Below are positions 34,618 to 43,163 of a stretch of DNA of 64,000 nucleotides, piece after piece. The notes beneath the pieces were generated by a model. It searched no databases and was not told the DNA's origin. It saw nothing but the letters and a program-made list of their open reading frames with translations. The DNA is from Candidatus Dormiibacterota bacterium. Its GTDB lineage: Bacteria; Vulcanimicrobiota; Vulcanimicrobiia; Vulcanimicrobiales; Vulcanimicrobiaceae. The translations under genes were made by a program, and so were the position numbers. The DNA lies in contig DATKQG010000023.1 in assembly GCA_035532835.1 (NCBI GenBank), forward strand, positions 62,001 through 126,000, read 5' to 3'. Numbering within the stretch: position 1 is the stretch's first letter; each line of letters begins with the position of its first letter.

Positions 34618-34620
34618 GCG

Positions 34621-36354
34621 TCACACGTCAACGAAACTACGATAGGCCAACAACAGATCGCGGCGCGTGACGATGCCGATTAGTTTTGCGCCCTCGTCGC
34701 CTAGAATCGGGAGCAGGGGAGTCTCCATGTCGGCCATCAGCGTGGCCGCGCGTTCGAGCGTATCCGATGCCACCAACGATTCGACATCGCGCTGCAAGAT
34801 CGAACGCACGGGCATATCGCCTTGCCCGGATGCAATCGCCTGCGCGATGCCGGTGGTCGTGACGATCCCGACGAAACGCTCGCCGTCGCAGACCGGCATC
34901 GCGAGCTCGCCCGGATCGGCGTCGCGATCGAGCAGAGCCCGAATCGGTTCATCCACCTGGCCGACGACGGGCGCCGCCCGCACCACGCTCGATACCGGGA
35001 CCTTCGCGAAAAACCGAGGATTACGCACCCGCTGCCAATTGATGCCGCGACGAATCAGTTTGCGTTCGTATACCGTCGAGCCGAGCAACCGCCGGCCCAG
35101 CAGCGTCGCGATCACAACCGCAACCATCAACGGCAGAATAATCGTGTAGTCGCTCGACATCTCGAACACGATCATAATCGCGGTGATCGGTGCCTCGGCA
35201 GCTGCGGAAAAGACCGCGGCCATTCCGACCAAGCCGTATGCTGCCGCGGGGCCCGTCCACGACGGAAATGCCTGATGGATGATCCGGCCGAACCCGTCGC
35301 CCAGAAACGCGCCGGTAAAGAGCGAGGGCGCGAATACTCCGCCGGAGCCGCCCGATCCCAGTGTCAACGACGTAGCGATCGGTTTGAGCGCGGCTAACGT
35401 AAAGGCGTGGAGCGCCGGCACGTGTTCGTAGAAAACTTGTTGGATGCTATCGTATCCCACCCCGAAGATCTGGGGGAACCAGATGCCGATCGCCCCGACT
35501 CCGGCGAACCCGATCGCGCCTTTGCTCCACTGCGGCAATTGAACGCGATCGAACACGTCCTCGACAAAGTACAACACGTTGACGAACCCGGTCGCCCACA
35601 TCGCGGCAATCAAACCGAGAATCGCGTAGAACACCAACTCCCACGGCGATACCAGCGCGAATGCAGCGGCGCTAAACGATGGATGATTGCCCAAAAACGC
35701 GCGCCCGATGACGGCCGACACGACCGATGCAACCACAATCGCAGCAAACGAACGCGGCGCGAATTCGCCGAGAATCACCTCGGACGCGAAGAACACGCCG
35801 CCGATTGGCGCGTTGAAGGTCGCGGATATGCCTGCCGCGGCGCCGCATGCGACCAAGGTGCGCACGATCGGCGCGGGCGCGCGCACGATTTGACCGAGAA
35901 CCGACCCCAGTGTCGAACCAATCTGCACGATCGGTCCCTCCCGCCCGCAACTGCCGCCAAATCCAATCGAAGCTGCCGATGCGATCGATTTGATAGCAAT
36001 GATCCGGGGACGCATCACGCCGCCGCGTAGCGCCACCGCCTCCATCACTTCCGGGACGCCGTGTCCGCGCGCCTCCGGCGCGAAGCGCGCGGCCACGAAT
36101 GCTGCGATCGTCCCGCCGATCGCCAACTGCACGACGATGCCGACCGGCCCGATGTGCGCGTGTAAAAACGGCCCGATCTCTCCAAAAGCCAAGGCTCCGG
36201 CAGCCGCGATCATCCAGCGAAAGGCTATCGCGCCGAATCCGCCTCCCAAGCCGATCAGCGTCGCCGCAGCGATCATGAACGCGCTCTGCGACAGGGTAAA
36301 GCGCCCGAGCTTCATAGCGTAGGTGTTGTTGCGCGATTCGAACGTGATTAACAT
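34621..36354 (-). CDS. CLC-family chloride channel/transporter with C-terminal CBS pair
   Basis: 577 residues. About 10-12 membrane helices span residues ~15-430, followed by two CBS domains. GSCGREGPIVQIGS is the selectivity-filter and gating-glutamate motif. NAPIGGVFFASEVILGEF aligns with the E. coli helix that holds the proton-glutamate; here the second Glu of EE is Val, which may mean uncoupled or differently coupled transport (tentative). GSGGSGGVFAPSLF is the third signature. CBS domains usually sense adenine nucleotides. It follows csoR by 12 bp, so it is probably under CsoR control. An ATG 13 codons in is an alternative start. Confidence 0.9.
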   Translation of the reverse strand: MLITFESRNNTYAMKLGRFTLSQSAFMIAAATLIGLGGGFGAIAFRWMIAAAGALAFGEIGPFLHAHIGPVGIVVQLAIGGTIAAFVAARFAPEARGHGVPEVMEAVALRGGVMRPRIIAIKSIASAASIGFGGSCGREGPIVQIGSTLGSVLGQIVRAPAPIVRTLVACGAAAGISATFNAPIGGVFFASEVILGEFAPRSFAAIVVASVVSAVIGRAFLGNHPSFSAAAFALVSPWELVFYAILGLIAAMWATGFVNVLYFVEDVFDRVQLPQWSKGAIGFAGVGAIGIWFPQIFGVGYDSIQQVFYEHVPALHAFTLAALKPIATSLTLGSGGSGGVFAPSLFTGAFLGDGFGRIIHQAFPSWTGPAAAYGLVGMAAVFSAAAEAPITAIMIVFEMSSDYTIILPLMVAVVIATLLGRRLLGSTVYERKLIRRGINWQRVRNPRFFAKVPVSSVVRAAPVVGQVDEPIRALLDRDADPGELAMPVCDGERFVGIVTTTGIAQAIASGQGDMPVRSILQRDVESLVASDTLERAATLMADMETPLLPILGDEGAKLIGIVTRRDLLLAYRSFVDV

Positions 36355-36366
36355 CGACCGTCCCGC

Positions 36367-36669
36367 TCAGACGACATTCTTATCGTATTCGAGCGTCTCC
36401 ATCAGCTCGAGAACCGCAGGTTCCTCATCGCCGGTCCGCATCGCTTCTACGAAGCAATGTTGCAGATGATGGCGCAGTTCGATCCTTCCGACCCGATCGA
36501 GCGCGGACCGAACGGCGGAGAGCTGCCGGAGCACCTCTAAGCAGTACGCGTCCTGATCGACCATGCCTACGATCGCATCGAGATGCCCACGTGCCGTTTT
36601 TAGGCGACGCACGAGATCGGCCTTGACCTCGGGATCCAGAGCAACGACGGCCGTACGATGGTCGGGCAT
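36367..36669 (-). CDS. csoR: CsoR-type copper-sensing transcriptional repressor
   Basis: 100 residues, all-helical DUF156 protein. Cys43, His68 and Cys72 have exactly the 25- and 4-residue spacing of the Cu(I)-binding triad (C36-H61-C65 in M. tuberculosis CsoR), with RLKTARGHLDAIVGMV as the N-terminal helix signature. Cu(I) binding releases it from G/C-tract operators. Such an operator lies 10 bp upstream of its own start. The only co-transcribed gene visible is the CLC channel, not a copper ATPase, which is unusual. The gene starts 46 bp after the purD stop. Confidence 0.92.
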   Translation of the reverse strand: MPDHRTAVVALDPEVKADLVRRLKTARGHLDAIVGMVDQDAYCLEVLRQLSAVRSALDRVGRIELRHHLQHCFVEAMRTGDEEPAVLELMETLEYDKNVV

Positions 36670-36678
36670 ACGCTATCC

Positions 36679-36703
36679 ATACCCCGGGGGAGGGGGTTAC
36701 CCC
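36679..36703. promoter_or_regulatory. Candidate CsoR operator upstream of csoR-clcA
   Basis: ACCCC (36681-36685) and GGGGT (36693-36697) form an inverted repeat around a G-rich centre GGGGGAG, flanked by AT and TACCCC. The A/T-bounded C4-5 and G4-5 tracts are the form of known CsoR sites. It lies in the 46-bp gap before csoR, where it would cover the promoter. Confidence 0.65.
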
Positions 36704-36715
36704 TGTCGTTCGCCG

Positions 36716-37978
36716 CTAATGCCCAATGTCGGTGCGATAGGTCAGGTCCTTGGATCCCAGGCGTTTGGCCAGGACGCCGACCGCTTCGTATGCGTGCTCG
36801 CGCGCTTCGGGAAGATCGTCCCCAACCGCCGTGACCGTCAGGACCCGGCCGCCCGCCGCCATCACGCGGCCGTTGGCGGCCTGCGTGGAACCCCAAAAAG
36901 CCTGGCTTCCCCCCGGTAGCGAAATATCCGGGTCGAGGCCCGCGATCGGCGTGCTGATCCGCGGGTACTCGCTGGTCGCGAGCACCACGCCGACGCACGA
37001 TTGGCCGCCGACGCTCGCCAGCGAGAGATCCATCGCACCGTCCGCGGCCGATTTTAAAAGCGCGGCGAAATCGCCCGAGATGCGCGGCATCAAGACTTGC
37101 GTCTCCGGGTCGCCGAAGCGCGCGTTGAACTCGATGACGAACGGTCCGCTCTTCGTCCACATGATGCCGCAATAGAGGACGCCCACATACTCCTCGCCTT
37201 CGGCGAGAAGCCCGCGGAGCACCGGCGCGAGAATACGTTCGCGCACTTGGTCGAACATATCGTCGGGAAAACCGAGCGGCGGCGAATACGCGCCCATGCC
37301 TCCGGTGTTGGGCCCCGTGTCTCCGTCGCCCGCGCGCTTGTAATCGCAGGCTGCGGCGATCGGCAGCATCGCGCGGCCGTCGGCAAGCGCAAAGACGCTG
37401 ACTTCGCGCCCTTCGAGTTTGGCTTCCAAGAGCACGTCGTTACCGCCGCCCGGCACCTTATTGCCGCCATACCAATCGCCGAGCACCGCGCGCGCCGATG
37501 CGACGTCGTCGCAGACGACCACGCCTTTTCCGGCGGCGAGCCCGTCGGCTTTGATGACGACGCCGCCCTTCCAATTCTCAAGCGCTTTGAGCGCGCCGTC
37601 GAGCGAGTGGACGATCGCGGCACGAGCGGTCGGCACGCCGTGCCGTTCCATGAAACGTTTGGCGAACGTCTTGCTCGATTCGAGGCGGCCGCCCGAACGA
37701 TTCGGCCCGAAAACGGCGATCTTCGCTTCGCGCAAGCGGTCGCCGACGCCGGCGGCGATCGCCGTCTCCGGGCCAAGCACGACCAGATCGATACGCTCCC
37801 GGATGCAGCGCTCCACGATCGCCTTGCCGTCGGTCGGAGCGATATTCCAATTCTCGCCGCGCGTCGACGTCCCGGCATTTCCGGGCGCCGCAAAAAGCGC
37901 CTCGCACGATGGCGATTGCGCGATGCGCCACGATAGCGCATCCTCGCGCGCGCCGTTACCAACAATGAGTATTCGCAT
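36716..37978 (-). CDS. purD: Phosphoribosylamine-glycine ligase
   Basis: 420 residues, ATP-grasp. It joins glycine to phosphoribosylamine (step 2). RILIVGNGAREDALSWRI is the N-terminal motif, FGPNRSGGRLESSKTFAK the segment before the ATP-grasp domain, and VVIKADGLAAGKGVVV the nucleotide lysines. RFGDPETQVLMPRI carries the metal-binding residues, and VLTVTAVGDDLPEAREHAYEAV closes it. It follows guaA on the same strand with a 32-bp gap holding only a short 5-bp hairpin, so the pair may be co-transcribed. Confidence 0.96.
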   Translation of the reverse strand: MRILIVGNGAREDALSWRIAQSPSCEALFAAPGNAGTSTRGENWNIAPTDGKAIVERCIRERIDLVVLGPETAIAAGVGDRLREAKIAVFGPNRSGGRLESSKTFAKRFMERHGVPTARAAIVHSLDGALKALENWKGGVVIKADGLAAGKGVVVCDDVASARAVLGDWYGGNKVPGGGNDVLLEAKLEGREVSVFALADGRAMLPIAAACDYKRAGDGDTGPNTGGMGAYSPPLGFPDDMFDQVRERILAPVLRGLLAEGEEYVGVLYCGIMWTKSGPFVIEFNARFGDPETQVLMPRISGDFAALLKSAADGAMDLSLASVGGQSCVGVVLATSEYPRISTPIAGLDPDISLPGGSQAFWGSTQAANGRVMAAGGRVLTVTAVGDDLPEAREHAYEAVGVLAKRLGSKDLTYRTDIGH

Positions 37979-38010
37979 GGCTATTCAATTTTCTACCGGC
38001 TAGACCGGTG

Positions 38011-39552
38011 TTATTCCCACTCAACCGTGGATGGAGGTTTGGAAGTGATATCGTATGCGACGCGATTGACGCCGCGGACCTCATTGACGATGCGCGTCGA
38101 GATGCGTTCCAGCAAGTCGTGCGGCAAGCGCGCCCAGTCGGCCGTCATGCCGTCTTCGCTGGTGATCGCGCGCACCGCGACCAGATTGGCATAGGTACGG
38201 CCGTCGCCCATCACGCCGACGCTCTTGACCGGCGTAAGCACGGCGAAGTACTGCCATGGATGCGGTTCGAGCGTCGCGCCGTCGATCTCGGCCCGCACGA
38301 TCGCATCCGCTTCGCGCACTACTTCGAGCCGTTCGGGCGTGATATCGCCGATGATGCGTACGGCTAGGCCCGGGCCCGGGAACGGCTGCCGCGCGACGAT
38401 ATGCTCGGGCAAACCGAGCACGCGCCCGAGCGCGCGCACTTCGTCCTTAAACAACGCGCGCAACGGCTCGATCAGCGCGAAGTCCATGTGTTCGGGCAAA
38501 CCGCCGACGTTGTGATGCGATTTGATCTTGTGCCCGGCTTTGCTATCGGGCGTTTTCGATTCGATCACGTCCGGGTAGAGCGTTCCCTGTACCAAATACT
38601 TCACGCCCGGAATCTTCGCCGCTTCTTCTTCGAAGACGCGAATAAATTCGTGGCCGATGATGATGCGCTTTTGCTCGGGGTCTTCGACGCCCGCGAGTTT
38701 GCTCAGAAAGCGTTCCTTCGCATCGACGACGACCACGTTGAGATGCAACACGTCGCGAAACGCGGCCGTCACTTCGGGCGCTTCGTTTTTGCGCAAGAGT
38801 CCGTGATCGACGAAGATGCAGGTAAGCTGCTCGCCGATCGCACGAGCCACCAACGTGGCCGCTACCGCGGAGTCGACGCCGCCCGAAAGCGCGCAGATCA
38901 CGCGATCGGTGCCGACGCGCTCGCGAATCTGCGCGATCGCTCCATCGACGAAATTCTCCATCTTCCAGTCGGCGGAGAGCGCCGCGATGTCGTGCAGAAA
39001 ATTCCGCAACATCTGCGTGCCGAACTGCGTGTGGACGACTTCCGGGTGGAATTGCACGCCGTAGAGTTTGCGCCGGGCATCGCCCATCGCGGCCACGTTG
39101 CAACGCGGCGTGCGAGCCAGCTCCGCGAACCCGTTCGGAAGCTTGACCACGGAATCGCCATGCGACATCCACACTCGCGATTGCGCCGGAACGCCGGCAA
39201 AGAGCGGCGAATCCGCGCGCTCGACGTCCAGCATCGCCGGTCCGTATTCCGCGTGGTCGAGTTTGACGAGTTCGGCACCGAAGTGTCGCGCCAGCAATTG
39301 CATGCCGTAGCAGATCCCGAAGATCGGAAGCCCGCTGCTCAGGATCTCGGCGTCGATATCGGGGGCGCCTTCAACCAGCGTGCTCTCCGGCCCACCCGAA
39401 AGGATGAACGCGACCGGACTGCGCTCCGCGAGCGTAGCCCACGGCGTATCGAACGGAACGATTTCGCAATACACGCCGAGTTCGCGCGTGCGACGGGCGA
39501 TCAGCTGGCTGTACTGCGCGCCAAAATCAAGAATAAACAGCGTAGGGGGCAT
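38011..39552 (-). CDS. guaA: GMP synthase (glutamine-hydrolysing)
   Basis: 513 residues. The N-terminal class-I amidotransferase has [13 protein letters not shown] with the nucleophile Cys and GVQFHPEV with the His. The PP-loop ATP pyrophosphatase has [20 protein letters not shown], and the C-terminal dimerisation domain ends [23 protein letters not shown]. It converts XMP to GMP. The ATG at MPPTLF is preferred, since an upstream ATG adds 8 residues absent from the family. guaB is not in the window. Confidence 0.96.
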   Translation of the reverse strand: MPPTLFILDFGAQYSQLIARRTRELGVYCEIVPFDTPWATLAERSPVAFILSGGPESTLVEGAPDIDAEILSSGLPIFGICYGMQLLARHFGAELVKLDHAEYGPAMLDVERADSPLFAGVPAQSRVWMSHGDSVVKLPNGFAELARTPRCNVAAMGDARRKLYGVQFHPEVVHTQFGTQMLRNFLHDIAALSADWKMENFVDGAIAQIRERVGTDRVICALSGGVDSAVAATLVARAIGEQLTCIFVDHGLLRKNEAPEVTAAFRDVLHLNVVVVDAKERFLSKLAGVEDPEQKRIIIGHEFIRVFEEEAAKIPGVKYLVQGTLYPDVIESKTPDSKAGHKIKSHHNVGGLPEHMDFALIEPLRALFKDEVRALGRVLGLPEHIVARQPFPGPGLAVRIIGDITPERLEVVREADAIVRAEIDGATLEPHPWQYFAVLTPVKSVGVMGDGRTYANLVAVRAITSEDGMTADWARLPHDLLERISTRIVNEVRGVNRVAYDITSKPPSTVEWE

Positions 39553-39605
39553 CGGGGCAACCCCATTCCACCCCACGCCCCCGGCTTCTTCTAGGGACGC
39601 GCCCC

Positions 39606-39794
39606 TTAGGCCGCCGGAGATCGTCGCACGACGATGACGTCAAAGAAGCCATGCGCGACCGTTTCGCCCCGTTCGTCGACTAAGGCGACGTCGGCCCGGC
39701 ACTCCGTGCACCCCGTCTCGCGGGTCAGGGCGTCGGAATGATTCGCGAGCCCCGTGAAAGCGACAAACGTCAGCGGAGTGTAAAGATTCTTGGG
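39606..39794 (-). other. Open 62-codon stretch in frame behind tpx, no normal start codon (remnant or read-through)
   Basis: Immediately after the tpx TAA, the same frame stays open for 62 codons and has protein-like composition. Readable parts are NLYTPLTFVAFTGLANHSDA, TGCTECRADVALVDERGE and [18 protein letters not shown]. No ATG, GTG or TTG occurs in it; only CTG could start it. The ending looks like the last strands of a hot-dog-fold or similar small domain, but I cannot assign a family. It could be the decayed end of a gene, a non-canonical start gene or a read-through extension of Tpx. It occupies most of the tpx-guaA gap. Confidence 0.3.
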
Positions 39795-40328
39795 TTACTT
39801 AGCAGTTGCTTGGGCTGCGGCGATGGCCGCATCGTAGTTCGGCTCGTCGGTGACCTCGCTCACCACCTCGAAGTAGCGGATCTTCTTATCCGCCCCGATG
39901 ACGACGGTCGCCCGAGCCAGGATGCCGAGCTCCTTGATGAGCAACCCGTAGTTCTGCCCGAAGCTGTGATCGCGATAATCCGAAAGCATGCCGAGCGTAA
40001 TATCGCCTTGCGCGCCGCACCAGCGGCCCTGCGCGAACGGCAAATCCATGCTTACCACGTACGCCTTCACTCCGGCCGGTAATTCACCGATGCGCGTATT
40101 GAATTTCTTCGACTCGAGCGAGCAGACGCTCGTATCGAGCGACGGCACGACGATCAGCATCGCCGCTCCACCGTCGAGCACGGCCTCAAGATTCTTGACC
40201 GAGAGATCGCCGGCCGTCAGCGTGAACTCCGGTGCCGCATCGCCTGCTTTGAGCGCCGGTCCGAGCAATGCCATGGGATTGCCTTTGAACGTCACCGCAC
40301 CGGGCCGTTCGTTGAGTATCGAAACCAC
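39795..40328 (-). CDS. tpx: Thiol peroxidase (Tpx-type peroxiredoxin)
   Basis: 177 residues from a GTG with GGAGG 7 nt upstream. VTFKGNPMALLGPALKAGD is the N-terminal Tpx signature, PSLDTSVCSLESKKFN holds the peroxidatic cysteine, and DLPFAQGRWCGAQGDIT the resolving cysteine. It reduces hydroperoxides using thioredoxin. It is divergent from the methyltransferase gene, with ~60 bp between the starts. An upstream reading of the frame is Arg/Gly-rich and overlaps that gene, so it is rejected. Confidence 0.94.
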   Translation of the reverse strand: MVSILNERPGAVTFKGNPMALLGPALKAGDAAPEFTLTAGDLSVKNLEAVLDGGAAMLIVVPSLDTSVCSLESKKFNTRIGELPAGVKAYVVSMDLPFAQGRWCGAQGDITLGMLSDYRDHSFGQNYGLLIKELGILARATVVIGADKKIRYFEVVSEVTDEPNYDAAIAAAQATAK

Positions 40329-40390
40329 GTGGATACCTCCGGGCGTGCGCATTCGCAGGCGGCGCATCGATTCCCGCGAACGGCGGACGC

Positions 40391-41011
40391 ATGCACGACC
40401 ACCACCATCACCACCCCCACGGCGACCGCGATGGAGCAAAGCAACCGGAGATATTCTCGCACGAACGTGCGGCAATGCTCGACGACCCCGCGCGGGAAGC
40501 GTGGTTGCCGACGCCCGCGCTTCTACAGATTCTGGATGCACCGCAAGGTTCGCGCGTTCTCGACTTCGGCTCGGGTACGGGCCGCTACGCGATACCGCTT
40601 GCAGAGCTACGCCCCGACCTACAGGTCGTCGCCTACGACGTTCAGCCCGAGATGGTCGCGACCGTACGTACGCGTGCGCTCGAGCGCGGCGTCCAAACCT
40701 TGAAGGCGACGCACGACGCAGCCGAACTCGCCCCGCATTCGTTCGGTCGCGCGCTCGTGGTCAACGTCTTGCACGAAATCGGCGATATCGACGTCCGGCG
40801 TATCGCATCGCTCGTGCAGCCCGGCGGCATCGCGCTCTTCGTCGATTGGGACGGCGGCGTAACGCGCGACGTGGGCCCGCCCAACGACCACGTCCACACC
40901 AAAGCCGAAGCCACCGCCCGCCTCGAACGCTTAGGCTTCACCGACGTGCACGACGCCGGCACGCCACAGATGCCCAACCACTACGTGCTAAGCGCGAAAC
41001 CCGCTATGTAA
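40391..41011 (+). CDS. Class I SAM-dependent methyltransferase with His-rich N-terminus
   Basis: 206 residues. RVLDFGSGTGRYAIPLAEL is the SAM-binding motif I, VVAYDVQPEMVATVR motif II, and RALVVNVLHEI the post-I acidic strand region. The N-terminus is HDHHHHHPHGDRD, a probable metal-binding tail of the kind seen in metal-handling proteins. The remainder (LVQPGGIALFVDWDGG, ARLERLGFTDVHDAG) is the usual small-molecule methyltransferase ending. The substrate is unknown. The ends of this gene and the convergent purP1 overlap by 8 bp. Confidence 0.8.
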   Translation: MHDHHHHHPHGDRDGAKQPEIFSHERAAMLDDPAREAWLPTPALLQILDAPQGSRVLDFGSGTGRYAIPLAELRPDLQVVAYDVQPEMVATVRTRALERGVQTLKATHDAAELAPHSFGRALVVNVLHEIGDIDVRRIASLVQPGGIALFVDWDGGVTRDVGPPNDHVHTKAEATARLERLGFTDVHDAGTPQMPNHYVLSAKPAM

Positions 41012-42140
41012 GCACGTCGTCGAGGCGCCCTGAATCGCGGGCCATGACGAGCTCCATCGCTATGCGCTCGCCGACCGAGACGTCGCGGCCCCAGCGGTAG
41101 GCGGAGTAGGGCGTGTAGCGCGTGCCGGGCGATCCCGGGATGCGCAGCGAGACGTCGTAGCAGACGAAATCCTTCGGCGGCCCCGCCACGATAATGCACT
41201 GCAATGCGAACGGGCCGATCACGCCGGGCGCGAGCGCCTCGCGAGCTGCTGCGACGAACCGCTCGCCCATGTCGTAGGCTTTCTCCAGCGTCGATTCGGT
41301 CAGCGTCGCCGCGATGTGGCCGGCCTCTTCCAGTCGCATCGGCACGTTACGCAATGCATCGAATACCGCGGGCGGTACGTTCTTGAAGCCTTCCAAATTC
41401 GTCTGGCGGCGCGTATCGGTACCGGAGAGTTCCAATTCGCCCAGCACCGGCGAGTAGAAGAAATTCAAATTGACGGACGGGCCGAGCGCGTACTCCTCGA
41501 TCACCGCGTTTGCAAGCCCCGCTTCGGTGAGCATGCCGCTCGCGATCAACTCGCCGCTAACCTTGCGGTACTCTTGCGGGGACGACACCAGAAAGAACGC
41601 GCGTTCGAAACTGACCTTCGCGTGCGGTGCTTTCACCATCACGAGCCGATCGATCTCATCGGGTGAGCGGAACTGTAACGGATAACGGATCCCGGCTCGC
41701 TCGAGCAACGAATACTGATTGCCCGCTTCGTCGCGCTCTTCGGCGCGCAGCAGGTAGCGATTGCCGAAGAACGGCACGCGCATGCGACGTTCGATGTCGT
41801 CGTATCCGAATTTTTGATGGAGATAGACTTCGAACGATCGATTCGCAAGAAAGATCGCGTTCTGCGCGATCAGGCGCTCCTGCACGTCGTCGTTCAGGAT
41901 GTCGGTAAAGGCGTCGAGCTCGATCGTCGCGTCCACGCAACCGCGCGGCACGGGCGTCTCGCGCCTGCGATAGTGCTCGGTATAGGTTCGCTCGCGCCCC
42001 TTAGCGGTGAGTACGAGGTTCCGCAAGCCTTGAGCGCGCGCGCCGTACGCCACCTCGAGCGCTGAATGGCTGCCGATCGAGCAGAGCGTGAGGTTGTTGC
42101 GGTCGTAGGCGGATAGGACGCGGGCTACGTCTTCGTTCAC
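41004..42140 (-). CDS. purP: PurP-family formate-dependent FAICAR synthetase, paralogue 1
   Basis: 378 residues of the ATP-grasp PurP family (DUF1246/DUF1297), best known from archaea. It has TLCSIGSHSALEVAYGARAQ at the N-terminus, RRMRVPFFGNRYLLRAEE, YPLQFRSPDEIDRLVMVKAP, VIEEYALGPSVNLNFFYSP, LSGTDTRRQTNLEGF and GVIGPFALQCI. PurP ligates formate to AICAR with ATP, replacing the folate-dependent PurH transformylase. This copy is more divergent than the second one: for example the usual glycine-rich ATP loop after VMVKAP reads HAKVSFERAFF rather than GARGGRGY. It may therefore have a changed role. It follows cydB by 30 bp. Confidence 0.85.
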   Translation of the reverse strand: MNEDVARVLSAYDRNNLTLCSIGSHSALEVAYGARAQGLRNLVLTAKGRERTYTEHYRRRETPVPRGCVDATIELDAFTDILNDDVQERLIAQNAIFLANRSFEVYLHQKFGYDDIERRMRVPFFGNRYLLRAEERDEAGNQYSLLERAGIRYPLQFRSPDEIDRLVMVKAPHAKVSFERAFFLVSSPQEYRKVSGELIASGMLTEAGLANAVIEEYALGPSVNLNFFYSPVLGELELSGTDTRRQTNLEGFKNVPPAVFDALRNVPMRLEEAGHIAATLTESTLEKAYDMGERFVAAAREALAPGVIGPFALQCIIVAGPPKDFVCYDVSLRIPGSPGTRYTPYSAYRWGRDVSVGERIAMELVMARDSGRLDDVLT

Positions 42141-42170
42141 CTCGCGCAGGTTAGACGCGAACGACCGCCG

Positions 42171-43163
42171 CTACTCCCCGGCCCGCATTTTGGGCAGCAT
42201 CTTCCCAAGCACGAACGTCGCATAGAGGATCACGATCGCTATCCCGACGATGGTGACGACCAGCGCCGAGATCAGCGCCACCGGGGACGGGGCCGTCGCG
42301 TAAATCGACAGCCCGCCGTGGCCCGCCGGATACGACGGCAGCAGATACGGAAACATCGTCCACGCCGCGGTAGCGACCAAACTCGCAATGAAGACCGACG
42401 ATGCCGCAAAGGCTCGGCGCGGCGCCTTCGCGCGCGCGAAGAACCAGCATGCGGCCAGCGCGGCAAGCGACACGATCGGCATGAGCAACAACCCGCTCGC
42501 GCCACCGGGCATCCCGCGAACGAGGAACGTCATGCCCGACACCACCACGTACAGCACGAGCACCGGCCACCAGAGGCGGTGCGCAAGGGTCTCCCCTCGC
42601 GCCGAGATCGGCCCGCGCGCCGCCCAACCCAGCCACGTCGCGCCGTGCATGCTCAGCGTCGCGATCGCAAAGACGCCGACCAGCAGCGCGTAGGGGTTGA
42701 GGAGATACGTAAAGGTGCCTTGGAAATAGCCGTTCGCATCGAGCGGCAAGCCGCGCACCAAATTCCCCAGCGCCACACCGAACACCACGATCAGCAGCAC
42801 GCTCGAGACGGTGAATGCCACGTCCCAAAAAGAATGCCAGAGTTCGCTTTGCAGATGCCCGCGCAGCTCCATCGCGATGCCGCGAAACATCAGCAGCCAT
42901 AGCACCACCATCAGCGGCAGATAGAATCCCGAGAACGACGACGCATACGCCTCGGGGAAAAGCGCAAAGAGCGCCCCGCCGGCGGCGATCAGCCACACTT
43001 CGTTGCCGTTCCAAAACGGCCCGATCGACGCCATCGCGGCCGCACGTTCTTCATCGGATTTCGCGACGAAGGGCGCGATCGCCGCAACGCCCAAATCGTA
43101 TCCATCCAGCATCACGTACGCCGTGAGCATGAATGCGATCACCACAAATGCTACGACGTTCAT
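42171..43163 (-). CDS. cydB: Cytochrome bd oxidase subunit II
   Basis: 330 residues with about eight to nine hydrophobic helices. MLDGYDLGVAAIAPFV and GPFWNGNEVWLIAAGGALFA are the N-terminal signatures, including the W-N-G-N-E motif. FRGIAMELRGH follows. With CydA it forms the quinol:O2 oxidoreductase of high oxygen affinity. The start overlaps the cydA stop (ATGA). A CydX-like third subunit is not obvious downstream. Confidence 0.93.
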   Translation of the reverse strand: MNVVAFVVIAFMLTAYVMLDGYDLGVAAIAPFVAKSDEERAAAMASIGPFWNGNEVWLIAAGGALFALFPEAYASSFSGFYLPLMVVLWLLMFRGIAMELRGHLQSELWHSFWDVAFTVSSVLLIVVFGVALGNLVRGLPLDANGYFQGTFTYLLNPYALLVGVFAIATLSMHGATWLGWAARGPISARGETLAHRLWWPVLVLYVVVSGMTFLVRGMPGGASGLLLMPIVSLAALAACWFFARAKAPRRAFAASSVFIASLVATAAWTMFPYLLPSYPAGHGGLSIYATAPSPVALISALVVTIVGIAIVILYATFVLGKMLPKMRAGE

